From Nocardioides halotolerans DSM 19273 (GTDB lineage Bacteria; Actinomycetota; Actinomycetes; Propionibacteriales; Nocardioidaceae), in contig NZ_AUGT01000022.1 in assembly GCF_000422805.1 (NCBI RefSeq), forward strand, positions 97,135-161,134: DNA of 64,000 nucleotides. Direction: 5' to 3'. Each line of letters begins with the position of its first letter. Positions within the stretch are counted from its first letter, which is position 1. The notes under the pieces were generated by a model. That model searched no databases. It was not told the origin of the DNA and saw nothing but the letters and a program-made list of their open reading frames with translations. Of the stretch, positions 27,653 to 35,591 are shown in pieces. Made by a program: the position numbers and the translations under genes.

Positions 27653-28416
27653 GCGCGCACCACGTCGAGCCCGATCGCCTCGAACGACGCTGCGTCCTCG
27701 CCGTCGATGCCGTCGTCGGTGACGAGGACGTCGACGTCCTCGAGGTCGGCGAAGCGCACCGTGCGCTCCTGCCCGACCTTGGTCGCATCGGCGAGGACGA
27801 CCACGCGCTGGCCGCTCGCGATGAGCGCGCGCTTGGTCGCGGCCTCCTCGGGGTCGGGGGTCGAGAGGCCGTGGCGCACCGAGATCCCGTTGGTGCCCAC
27901 GAACGCCAGGTCGGCGCGCAGTTGGCCGATGGCCTCGATGGTCGCGTGTCCGACGGCCGCCTGGGTGGCCGGCCGCACGCGGCCCGGGAGCAGGTGCAGC
28001 TCGACGTGGGGGAGCGGTGCCAGCAGCGCGGCGATCGGGACGGCGTGCGTGATCACGGTCCAGTGGTCGGTGGGCGGCAGCAGGGCGGCGAGCCGCACCG
28101 TCGTGCTGCCGGCGTCGAGCAGGAGCGTGCAGCCGCCCTCGGGCAGCAGCGCGGCGGCCGCCCGCGCGATCCGCTCCTTCTCGCCGGCCTGGGCGAGGTC
28201 GCGGTCGGGGAGCTGGGCCTCGAGCATGGTCACCGAGCGCGTCGAGACCGCGCCGCCGTGCACCCGCCGCAGCAGCTTGAGCTTCTCGAGCTGGGAGAGG
28301 TCGCGCCGCACCGTCTCGGTGGTCACGTCGAAGTGCGAGGCGAGCTCGGTCACCGCGACGCGGCCGCGGGTGGCCACGAGCTCCGCGATGGCCTGGTGCC
28401 GCTCCTCGGCGTACAT
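27649..28416 (-). CDS. DeoR-family transcriptional regulator of the PTS island
   Basis: 255-aa repressor type: N-terminal winged HTH (RHQAIAELVATRGRVAVTEL, VTTETVRRDLSQLEK, RRVHGGA) and a sugar-phosphate sensing domain of DeoR type (LDAGSTTVRLAALL, FVGTNGIS, VVLADATKVG). It is first in an operon with the kinase and ptsH and divergent from enzyme I. Its own promoter (TTGACA-17-TAAAAC on the minus strand) carries two direct repeats that are the obvious autoregulatory operator. FruR-like control by a sugar phosphate is the expected mode. Confidence 0.88.
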   Translation of the reverse strand: MYAEERHQAIAELVATRGRVAVTELASHFDVTTETVRRDLSQLEKLKLLRRVHGGAVSTRSVTMLEAQLPDRDLAQAGEKERIARAAAALLPEGGCTLLLDAGSTTVRLAALLPPTDHWTVITHAVPIAALLAPLPHVELHLLPGRVRPATQAAVGHATIEAIGQLRADLAFVGTNGISVRHGLSTPDPEEAATKRALIASGQRVVVLADATKVGQERTVRFADLEDVDVLVTDDGIDGEDAASFEAIGLDVVRA

Positions 28417-28450
28417 GGCGTGCTCCTGACTGGGCCGGGCGTGGATCTGT

Positions 28451-28480
28451 GAATATGTTGTTTTAGTCCCGAATATGTTG
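28451..28480. promoter_or_regulatory. Direct-repeat operator between deoR-type gene and ptsI
   Basis: GAATATGTTG occurs twice (28451-28460 and 28471-28480), exactly 20 bp apart, placing both on the same face of the helix. One copy lies in the spacer of the deoR promoter, the other abuts its -10 box. A related pair with the same 20-bp spacing lies upstream of mtlA. DeoR-family proteins commonly bind such repeats, so this is the likely FruR-like operator. Confidence 0.65.
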
Positions 28481-28488
28481 ACTGTCAA
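28460..28488 (-). promoter_or_regulatory. Promoter of the deoR-kinase-ptsH operon
   Basis: On the minus strand TTGACA (28488-28483) and TAAAAC (28465-28460) are separated by 17 bp, a near-consensus sigma-A promoter. The two GAATATGTTG repeats overlap the spacer and the region just downstream of the -10. Confidence 0.6.
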
Positions 28489-28513
28489 GGACGGCGTGCC
28501 CTTGGATGAGGAC

Positions 28514-30205
28514 ATGGTCACCTCCTCCGCTGCCGAAGTCGGCCACGCCACGCTGCGCGGAACGCCCGTGGTTCCGGGACTCGCGTTCGGTCCGGTGCTG
28601 CTGGTCGCGCACGAGGTCTCGCCCGCCGCCGTCGTGGCGTACGCCGGCCACGACGACGTCGAGTCGGCGCTGACGGCGTACGACGCCGCCGCCCAGGCGG
28701 TCGCGGAGGGCTTCACCGCGAAGGCGGCGCGGGCCAGCGGCGCTGCGACCGAGGTGCTGACCGCCAGCGCCGGCCTGACCCGCGACAAGGGCCTGCGACA
28801 GGCGGTCGCGACGCGGGTCGAGGGCGGGGCGCCGTTGCTCGAGGCCGTCCACGAGGGCGTGGCGCAGTTCGTCGACGTGTTCACGGCGATGGGCGGGCTG
28901 ATGGCCGAGCGCGCGACCGACCTGCTCGACATCGAACGCCGCCTCGTCGCGCGGCTGGTGGGGGAGCCCGAGCCGGGCGTGGTCCTGCCCGAGGCCGCCT
29001 CGGTGCTGGTCGCCGCCGACCTCGCGCCGGCCGACACGGCGGGTCTCGACCCCGACGTCGTCCTGGCGCTCGTGACGGAGAAGGGCGGCGCCACCAGCCA
29101 CACGGCGATCATCGCGCGCCAGCTCGGCATCCCGTGCGTGGTCGGGGTCGCGGGGGCGATGGGCCTCGAGCCGGGGACGAGCGTGCTGGTCGACGCGATC
29201 GCTGGCACCGTCGAGAGCGGCGTCGACGCCGACGCGGCCACCGCCCGGGTGGAGGCCGACCGCGCCGCCCGGGCGGCCACCGACTCCTGGACCGGGCCGG
29301 CGGCCACGACCGACGGCGTCCGGGTCAAGCTGCTGGCCAACGTGGCCGACGGCGAGTCCGCGCGCCACGCCGCCGGCGCTCCGGTCGTGGGCGTCGGTCT
29401 CTTCCGCACCGAGCTCTGCTTCCTCGACCGGCGGGACGAGCCCTCGGTCGAGCAGCAGGCGGCGATCTACGGCGAGGTGCTGGACGCGTTCGCCGGCGAG
29501 GACCGCTACGTCGTCGTGCGCACCCTCGACGCCGGCTCCGACAAGCCGATCGCCTTCGCGACCCTCGACGACGAGGAGAACCCCGCCCTCGGCGTCCGGG
29601 GTCTCCGGCTCTCGGTGCATAACCCCGGGTTGCTCGAGCGGCAGCTCGACGGCATCGCCGCCGCCGCGTCGGCGTCCGCGACCGAGACCTGGGTGATGGC
29701 CCCGATGGTCGCGACGATCGCCGAGGCGCGGGAGTTCGCCGAGCAGGTGCGGGCGCGCGGGCTCAAGGCGGGCGTGATGGTCGAGGTGCCCTCCGCCGCC
29801 CTCCTGGCCGACCGGGTCCTCGAGGTCGTCGACTTCCTCTCCATCGGCACCAACGACCTCACGCAGTACACGATGGCCGCCGACCGCCTCGCCTCGGACC
29901 TCGCTCACCTGACCGACCCCTGGCAGCCCGCCGTCCTCCAGCTGATCGCCGCCACCGCGGCCGCTGGACAGCGGGCGGGCAAGCCGGTCGGCGTCTGCGG
30001 CGAGGCCGCCGCCGACCCGCTCCTGGCCGTCGCGCTGATCGGCATGGGCATCACCTCGCTCTCGATGGCCGCGGCCGCCGTGCGCGCGGTCGGTGCACAG
30101 CTGTCGTCGGTCTCCTCCGACACCTGCCGGGCGGCCGCAGAGGCCGCGCTCGCCGCCCCCGACCCGATGGCTGGCCGCGACGCCGTGCGGGCCGTCGTCT
30201 CGTGA
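28514..30205 (+). CDS. ptsI: PTS enzyme I (PEP-protein phosphotransferase)
   Basis: 563-aa general PTS component that autophosphorylates from PEP and phosphorylates HPr. The phospho-accepting histidine is His196 in GGATSHTAIIARQLGIP; the PEP-binding barrel shows GVGLFRTELCFL, RTLDAGSDKP, NPALGVRGLRLS, GTNDLTQYTMAADR and the Cys of VGVCGEAAADP. ATG 28514 is chosen because GGA lies 7 nt upstream and ATG 28475 lies inside the operator repeat. The gene is divergent from deoR and convergent with the dehydrogenase, separated by a 17-bp hairpin. Confidence 0.93.
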   Translation: MVTSSAAEVGHATLRGTPVVPGLAFGPVLLVAHEVSPAAVVAYAGHDDVESALTAYDAAAQAVAEGFTAKAARASGAATEVLTASAGLTRDKGLRQAVATRVEGGAPLLEAVHEGVAQFVDVFTAMGGLMAERATDLLDIERRLVARLVGEPEPGVVLPEAASVLVAADLAPADTAGLDPDVVLALVTEKGGATSHTAIIARQLGIPCVVGVAGAMGLEPGTSVLVDAIAGTVESGVDADAATARVEADRAARAATDSWTGPAATTDGVRVKLLANVADGESARHAAGAPVVGVGLFRTELCFLDRRDEPSVEQQAAIYGEVLDAFAGEDRYVVVRTLDAGSDKPIAFATLDDEENPALGVRGLRLSVHNPGLLERQLDGIAAAASASATETWVMAPMVATIAEAREFAEQVRARGLKAGVMVEVPSAALLADRVLEVVDFLSIGTNDLTQYTMAADRLASDLAHLTDPWQPAVLQLIAATAAAGQRAGKPVGVCGEAAADPLLAVALIGMGITSLSMAAAAVRAVGAQLSSVSSDTCRAAAEAALAAPDPMAGRDAVRAVVS

Positions 30206-30240
30206 CGTCGACCCGGCGCGAAGTTCGCGCCGGGTCGACG
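30206..30240. terminator. Perfect 17-bp bidirectional hairpin between ptsI and the dehydrogenase
   Basis: CGTCGACCCGGCGCGAA (30206-30222) and its exact reverse complement (30224-30240) are separated by one base. It fills nearly all of the 37-bp gap between two convergent stop codons, so it most likely terminates both transcripts. Confidence 0.7.
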
Positions 30241-30242
30241 GC

Positions 30243-31301
30243 TCAGGGCTCGACCGTGACCTTGATGGCCTCGCCGTTCTTGACGATCTCGAACGCGCCG
30301 AGCACGTCGTCGAGCGGTAGGTGGCGGGTGATGAGGTCCTTGACCGGGACCTGGCCGGTGGAGATGTACTCCAGCGCACGCTTGTTGTGCTCGGGCGCGG
30401 AGCCGTTGGCGCCGTGGATGTGCAGCTGGCGGTAGTGCACGAGGTTCGAGTCGCAGGTGATCGTCGGGTTGGTCTTGGGCAGGCCGCCGAAGAACGAGAT
30501 CCGTCCGTTGCGCGCGGCCATGGAGATCGCCTGCTCCTGGGTGATGTTGGCGGCGGTGGCCGTGATGATCACGTCCGCGCCGCGGCCGCCGGTCAGCTCC
30601 ATGACCCGCTCGACGACATCGACCTGGGAGCCGTCGATGGTCTCCTCCGGCCCCACCGCCTCGGCCGACATCTTCAGGCGCTCGGCGTTCACGTCGACGA
30701 GGTAGACCGGGCCGGCCTGGTGGACGCCGCGGGCGATCCGGATGTGCATGCACCCGATCGGCCCGGCGCCGAAGACGACGACGGTGTCGCCGGGCTCGAT
30801 GCCGAGCAGCTCCTGGGCGTTGATCGCGCAGGCGAACGGCTCGGCGGCGGACGCCTCGTCGAAGCCGACGTTGTCGGGGATCCTGTTGAGGCCGTCGACC
30901 TTGAGCACCTGCCGCGGCACGATCATGTACTCCGCGAAGCCGCCGTCGTACTGGTAGCCCACCGACGTCTGGTTCTGGCACACCGCCATCCAGCCCTTGC
31001 GACACTCGTGGCACTCACCGCACGGCACCGCGGCGATGACCTGCGCCCGGTCGCCGACCTGCCACGAGGCGCCGTACGTCGCGTTGACCTCGGCTCCGAC
31101 CTCGACCACCTCGCCGGCGATCTCGTGCCCGATGATCCGCGGGGGCGTGAGGTTCTGGTGGCCGTTGTGGAAGATCTTCACGTCGGTGCCGCACGTGGAG
31201 CAGTTCCGGACCCGCAGCTTGATCTCGTCGGGGCCGCACGTCGGCTCCGGCGCGTCTTCCAGCCGGACGTCTTCGGGGGCGTAGAACCTCAAGGCCTTCA
31301 T
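30243..31301 (-). CDS. Zinc-dependent medium-chain polyol (phosphate) dehydrogenase
   Basis: 352-aa MDR-family alcohol dehydrogenase. Catalytic zinc ligands are seen in NCSTCGTDVKIFHNG and GHEIAGEV, the structural zinc in CGECHECRKGWMAVC, and the NAD(P)-binding loop in VVFGAGPIGCMHIRIA. The closest types are sorbitol, galactitol-1-phosphate or arabitol-phosphate dehydrogenases. Next to a mannitol-type PTS with no MtlD it probably oxidises the polyol phosphate made by the permease. TAGCGT (31309-31314) 7 nt before ATG 31301 gives a leaderless promoter divergent from mtlA. Confidence 0.82.
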   Translation of the reverse strand: MKALRFYAPEDVRLEDAPEPTCGPDEIKLRVRNCSTCGTDVKIFHNGHQNLTPPRIIGHEIAGEVVEVGAEVNATYGASWQVGDRAQVIAAVPCGECHECRKGWMAVCQNQTSVGYQYDGGFAEYMIVPRQVLKVDGLNRIPDNVGFDEASAAEPFACAINAQELLGIEPGDTVVVFGAGPIGCMHIRIARGVHQAGPVYLVDVNAERLKMSAEAVGPEETIDGSQVDVVERVMELTGGRGADVIITATAANITQEQAISMAARNGRISFFGGLPKTNPTITCDSNLVHYRQLHIHGANGSAPEHNKRALEYISTGQVPVKDLITRHLPLDDVLGAFEIVKNGEAIKVTVEP

Positions 31302-31356
31302 GACGCCGACGCTAGTGCGTCCATCCACCAAAGACCACATCAACGGGCAAGAAATT

Positions 31357-31387
31357 GTGCCCGAATGCTTGGCAACGTGCCCGAATG
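31357..31387. promoter_or_regulatory. Direct-repeat operator upstream of mtlA
   Basis: GTGCCCGAATG occurs at 31357-31367 and 31377-31387, exactly 20 bp apart, one copy upstream of the -35 and one in the promoter spacer. The core CCCGAATG(C/T) resembles CCCGAATATG of the deoR/ptsI operator and has the same spacing, so the same DeoR protein probably binds both. Confidence 0.55.
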
Positions 31388-31397
31388 TGTGCAGACT
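31369..31397 (+). promoter_or_regulatory. Candidate sigma-A promoter of mtlA-mtlF
   Basis: TTGGCA (31369-31374) and CAGACT (31392-31397) are separated by 17 bp, giving a leader of about 48 nt before ATG 31453. The second operator repeat lies within the spacer. Confidence 0.5.
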
Positions 31398-31411
31398 GGC
31401 GCCATTGCGGC

Positions 31412-31427
31412 CGTGACAGGCGTCACG
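31412..31427. promoter_or_regulatory. CRP/GlxR-like palindrome in the mtlA leader
   Basis: CGTGAC-AGGC-GTCACG matches the GTGA-N6-TCAC core of cAMP-receptor-type sites. It lies just downstream of the predicted mtlA start point, where binding would repress rather than activate, or serve an upstream-directed promoter for the dehydrogenase. Confidence 0.4.
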
Positions 31428-31452
31428 TCCTTGGGTTAGAGAGGGAAACCAG

Positions 31453-32964
31453 ATGGCCTCGACCTCCACAGCGACCCGCAGCAGCGGCGCGCGCGTCAAC
31501 GTCCAGAAGTTCGGCACCTTCCTGTCCAACATGGTCATGCCCAACATCGGCGCCTTCATCGCCTGGGGCCTGATCACCGCCATGTTCATCGAGGTCGGCT
31601 GGATCAACCTGGGTGGCGGTGACCACGCCTGGCTCAGCGCGGGCAGCTGGGTGGCCCACATCGGTGGTTGGGGCGACTACGCCGGTGGCGGGTTCGTCGG
31701 TCCCGGCATCACCTACCTGCTGCCGCTGCTGATCGGCTACACCGGCGGCAAGATGATGTACGACACCCGCGGCGGGGTCGTGGGCTCGATCGCCACGTTC
31801 GGGGTCATCGCCGGCACCGAGGTGCCGATGTTCATGGGCGCGATGATCATGGGCCCGCTCGGTGGGTGGTCGATGAAGAGGATCGACGCGATCTGGGACG
31901 GCAAGATCCGGCCCGGCTTCGAGATGCTGGTCAACAACTTCTCGGCCGGCATCTGGGGTGGGCTCCTCGCCACGCTCGGCTTCTTCGGGCTCAGCCCCGT
32001 CCTCACCTGGATCGCCGACCGCGCCGGCGACGGCGTCGAGTGGATGGTCAACCACGACGTCCTGCCGTTCACCTCGATCCTGATCGAGCCCGCCAAGGTG
32101 CTGTTCCTCAACAACGCGCTCAACCACGGCGTGCTCACCCCGCTGGGGCTCCAGGAGTCCGCCGAGAAGGGCAAGTCGATCCTGTTCCTGCTCGAGGCCA
32201 ACCCGGCCGCCGGCCTGGGCCTGCTCCTCGCCTACAGCGTGTTCGGCAAGGGCCTGGCCAAGGCGTCCGCCCCCGGCGCCGCGATCATCCACTTCTTCGG
32301 CGGCATCCACGAGGTCTACTTCCCCTACGTGCTGATGAAGCCGATCCTGATCCTGGCGATGATGGCTGGCGGCTTCGCCCAGATCCTGGTCAACGTGATC
32401 TTCGGCAGCGGCCTGCGCTCGCCGGCGGCCCCGGGCTCGGTCTTCGCGGTCTACCTGGCCGCACCGACCGACCTGAAGAACCTCGCGGGCATCACGCTCT
32501 CGATCATCTGCGGCGGTGCTGCGTCGTTCGCGGTCGCGGCGTTCCTGCTGAAGATCGACAAGACCGAGGAGGCCGAGGACCAGCTGGTCGGCGCCACGGC
32601 GAAGATGGAGGAGCTCAAGGGCAAGAAGTCCTCGGTCGCGTCCACGCTGACCGGCGGCACGACGGTGGCCACCCAGCAGATCCGCTCGGTCGTGTTCGCC
32701 TGCGACGCCGGCATGGGCTCCTCGGCGATGGGCGCCTCGGTGCTCCGCAAGAAGATCCAGGCGGCCGGGCACGCCGAGGTCACGGTCGTGAACAAGTCGA
32801 TCGCCAACCTCACCGACGAGTACGACGTGGTCGTGACCCACCAGGACCTGACCGACCGGGCCCGGGAGCGAACCCCCTCGGCGGTGCACGTGTCGGTCGA
32901 CAACTTCATGGGCAGTCCGCGGTATGACGAGATCGTGGAGCTGATCGAGCAGTCGCGTGGCTGA
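31453..32964 (+). CDS. mtlA: PTS mannitol-type transporter, subunit EIICB
   Basis: 503-aa membrane permease that imports and phosphorylates a hexitol. The EIIC part (residues 1-370, about eight helices) has the substrate motif GGIHEVYFPY around Glu287 and early KFGTFLSNMVMPNIGAFIAWG typical of MtlA. A linker leads to the EIIB domain with the phosphocysteine Cys417 in VFACDAGMGSSAMGA. EIIA is a separate overlapping gene rather than fused as in E. coli MtlA. Control by paired direct repeats and a CRP-like site is proposed. Sorbitol or arabitol remain possible substrates. Confidence 0.92.
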   Translation: MASTSTATRSSGARVNVQKFGTFLSNMVMPNIGAFIAWGLITAMFIEVGWINLGGGDHAWLSAGSWVAHIGGWGDYAGGGFVGPGITYLLPLLIGYTGGKMMYDTRGGVVGSIATFGVIAGTEVPMFMGAMIMGPLGGWSMKRIDAIWDGKIRPGFEMLVNNFSAGIWGGLLATLGFFGLSPVLTWIADRAGDGVEWMVNHDVLPFTSILIEPAKVLFLNNALNHGVLTPLGLQESAEKGKSILFLLEANPAAGLGLLLAYSVFGKGLAKASAPGAAIIHFFGGIHEVYFPYVLMKPILILAMMAGGFAQILVNVIFGSGLRSPAAPGSVFAVYLAAPTDLKNLAGITLSIICGGAASFAVAAFLLKIDKTEEAEDQLVGATAKMEELKGKKSSVASTLTGGTTVATQQIRSVVFACDAGMGSSAMGASVLRKKIQAAGHAEVTVVNKSIANLTDEYDVVVTHQDLTDRARERTPSAVHVSVDNFMGSPRYDEIVELIEQSRG

Positions 32965-33391
32965 GGTGCTCACGTCGGAGGCCGTCCTCCTCGGCGGGTC
33001 CGCCCGCTCGAAGGAGGAGGCCATCGACGAGGCCGGCCGGCTCCTGCTGGCCTCGGGCGCGGTCGAGGAGTCCTACCTGGCCGCCATGCACGAGCGGGAG
33101 ACCTCGGTGTCGACCTACATGGGCAACGGCCTGGCCATCCCGCACGGCACCAACGAGGCGAAGTCGGCGATCCGCCGCACCGCGATCAGCTTCGTGCGGT
33201 ACGCCGAGCCGGTCGACTGGAACGGTCAGCCCGCCGAGTTCGTGGTCGGGATCGCCGGCGCCGGAGACGACCACCTGACGGTGCTGTCGCGGCTGGCCGA
33301 GGTCTTCACCGACGACGACGAGATCGCCCGCCTGCGCGCGGCCGCGACCGCCGACGAGGTGCTCGGCGTGCTCGGCGACGTCCAGGTCTGA
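32957..33391 (+). CDS. mtlF: PTS EIIA component, mannitol/fructose type
   Basis: 144-aa phosphotransfer protein that takes phosphate from HPr at His63 (GLAIPHGTNEAKSAI) and passes it to the EIIB cysteine. SVSTYMGNGLAIPHGT is the classical PTS EIIA type-2 signature. GTG 32957 overlaps the end of mtlA by 8 bp, so the two subunits are translationally coupled. The island therefore has every PTS relay component. Confidence 0.92.
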   Translation: MAEVLTSEAVLLGGSARSKEEAIDEAGRLLLASGAVEESYLAAMHERETSVSTYMGNGLAIPHGTNEAKSAIRRTAISFVRYAEPVDWNGQPAEFVVGIAGAGDDHLTVLSRLAEVFTDDDEIARLRAAATADEVLGVLGDVQV

Positions 33392-33406
33392 GGTTCGGGG
33401 GGGGTC

Positions 33407-35560
33407 TCAGGCCGGTTCGACCGTCACGGGAACGCCGTTCAGCGCGGCGTTCCCGCTGACGTCGAGCCGCTCGGGGTCGGTGAGGTCGTTGATCGAGACG
33501 CCGGCGACGGTCGCCGCGTGCCGCATGCCGGTGCCGCCGACCTGGTGGCCGTAGCCGTGGGGGAGCGAGACGACGCCGGGCATCACGTCGTCCACCGCGC
33601 TGACCTCCACCTCGACGGCGCCGACGCGCGAGCTGACCCGCACCACCGAGCCGTCGTCTAGGCCGCGGTCGGCGAGGTCCTTCGGGTGCATCAGCAGGTG
33701 GTGCCGCGGCTTGCCCCGGGTGAGCCGCTCGGTGTTGTGCAGCCACGAGTTGCAGTCCTGCTTGTGGCGCCGTCCGATCAGCAGCAGCTCGCCGGCGCCC
33801 GCAGGCTCGACGGTGTCGAGCGCGGCCCGCACCCGGTCGAGGTCCGCCACGAGCAGGGCGGGCGTGAGGTCGATCCGCTTGTCCTTCGTCTGGAGCCGGG
33901 CGGGCAGCGTCGGCCGCAGCGGCCCTAGATCGACGCCCTCCGGCTGCTTGCGCAGCGCCCGCATGGTCGTGCGGCCGCCGAGCTTGAGGAGCCCGGCGAT
34001 CATCGTCGCCGGTGACGCGGCGAACCGCGCCTTGACCGCCAGCCGGTCCTTGAGACCGGCGCCCAGCCGGGCGGTCACGCGCTCGGCGAGCCCGCCGAAG
34101 ACCTCCCAGTCGTGACGGGCGTCGCCGGGCCTCGGGAACACCGCCGGCGTGAACCGCGCCGTGTTGCGGACCGCGAAGGCGTGGAAGATCAGGTCGTAGT
34201 GGTCGCGCTCGAGCGCGGTCGTCGGCGGCAGGATCACGTCGGCGTGCCGCGTGGTCTCGTTGAGGTAGATGTCGACGGCGACCATGAAGTCGAGGCCGTC
34301 CAGCGCCCGCGCGAGGTCGGCGCCTCCCGGCGTGGAGAGCACGGGGTTGCCGGCGATCGTGACCATCGCGCGGACCTGCCCGTCGCCCGGTGTCTCGATC
34401 TCCTCCCGCAGCGCCGCGACGGGCAGCTCGCCCCCGAACTCCGGCAGGCCGCGCACCCGGCTGCGCCACACGTCGTGGTGGCCGGGCCCGACCAGCCCGC
34501 GCTCGACGACGTCGATCGCCGGCTCGGGCAGCAGCACGCCTCCCTCGCGGTCGAGGTTGCCAGTGAGCACGTTGAGCAGCTGGACGGCCCACTGGGAGAC
34601 GGTGCCGAAGCCTTGCGTCGACAGCCCCATCCGGCCGTACGCCGCCGCGCGGTCGGCGGCCGCGAAGTCGCGGGCCAGCCCGCGGACGGTCTCGGCCGGC
34701 AGCCCGCTCGCCTTCTCGGCACGCTCGGGGGTGAAGTCGGCGACCAGCGCCGCGAGCTCGTCGAGGTGGTCGACGTACGCCGGGGGAGTGGCGAGCCCCT
34801 CCTCGATCAGCACGTGCACCATCGCGAGCAGCACGGCGGCGTCGGAGCCGGGCCGGACGAAGTGGTGCTCGGTCGCGACCTTGGCGGTCTCGGTGCGCCG
34901 AGGGTCGAGCACCACCATCCGGCCGCCGCGCGCCTTGAGGTCGCGGAGGCGGCGGGGGAAGTCGGGCGCCGTCATCAGCGAACCGTTGGACGCCATCGGG
35001 TTGGCGCCGAGCACCAGGAAGAAGTGGGTGCGGTCGAGGTCGGGGATCGGCAGCAGGAGCTGGTGGCCGTAGAGCTGCCACGCCACGAGGTGGTGCGGCA
35101 GCTGGTCGACCGACGTGGCGCTGAACTTGTTGCGGGTCCGCAGGGTCTTGATGAACGGCACGCCGTGGGTGAGGAACCCGAGCGAGTGCACGTTGGGGTT
35201 GGCGGCGTAGATGCCGACCGCGTTGGCGCCGTGCGCCTCGACCGTCGCGGCCAGGCGCTCGGCGACCAGGCCGAGCGCCTCGTCCCACTCCATCTCCTCC
35301 CACGTGGCGTCGGCGCCCTCGCCGACCCGGCGCAGCGGCCGGCGCAGGCGGTCGGGGTCGGTGTAGACGTCGGCGAGCGACACGCCCTTCGGGCAGATGT
35401 AGCCGCGCGAGAGCGGGTCGGCGTCGTTGCCCTTGATGCCGGTGACAACGCCGTCCTCGAGACTCAGCTCGACCCCGCAGATCGCCTCGCACAGGTGGCA
35501 GACGCCGATCCTGGTGCCGGTGAAGCCGGGCGGCACGGGATCCTCGGTGAGCAGTCCCAT
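33407..35560 (-). CDS. Molybdopterin-dependent oxidoreductase (MopB family, single subunit)
   Basis: 717-aa MopB-type catalytic subunit. An N-terminal [4Fe-4S] motif is seen in CHLCEAICG with a fourth Cys in GYICPKG; the molybdopterin domain has VLGANPMASNGSL, VVLDPRRTETA and a C-terminal dinucleotide-binding barrel (RRHKQDCNSWLHN, HPKDLADRGLDDG, LPHGYGHQ). No electron-transfer or membrane-anchor subunit, chaperone or cofactor gene is adjacent, so the substrate is unknown. TAGGTT (35567-35572) 6 nt before ATG 35560 suggests a leaderless transcript. Confidence 0.88.
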   Translation of the reverse strand: MGLLTEDPVPPGFTGTRIGVCHLCEAICGVELSLEDGVVTGIKGNDADPLSRGYICPKGVSLADVYTDPDRLRRPLRRVGEGADATWEEMEWDEALGLVAERLAATVEAHGANAVGIYAANPNVHSLGFLTHGVPFIKTLRTRNKFSATSVDQLPHHLVAWQLYGHQLLLPIPDLDRTHFFLVLGANPMASNGSLMTAPDFPRRLRDLKARGGRMVVLDPRRTETAKVATEHHFVRPGSDAAVLLAMVHVLIEEGLATPPAYVDHLDELAALVADFTPERAEKASGLPAETVRGLARDFAAADRAAAYGRMGLSTQGFGTVSQWAVQLLNVLTGNLDREGGVLLPEPAIDVVERGLVGPGHHDVWRSRVRGLPEFGGELPVAALREEIETPGDGQVRAMVTIAGNPVLSTPGGADLARALDGLDFMVAVDIYLNETTRHADVILPPTTALERDHYDLIFHAFAVRNTARFTPAVFPRPGDARHDWEVFGGLAERVTARLGAGLKDRLAVKARFAASPATMIAGLLKLGGRTTMRALRKQPEGVDLGPLRPTLPARLQTKDKRIDLTPALLVADLDRVRAALDTVEPAGAGELLLIGRRHKQDCNSWLHNTERLTRGKPRHHLLMHPKDLADRGLDDGSVVRVSSRVGAVEVEVSAVDDVMPGVVSLPHGYGHQVGGTGMRHAATVAGVSINDLTDPERLDVSGNAALNGVPVTVEPA

Positions 35561-35591
35561 CCCCGCAACCTAGCGGTGCACCCGCGGCCGG

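Noticed and set aside
28475..28513. ATG 28475 as the start of enzyme I
   Set aside because: It lies inside the second operator repeat and adds 13 residues with no family support; ATG 28514 has a Shine-Dalgarno.
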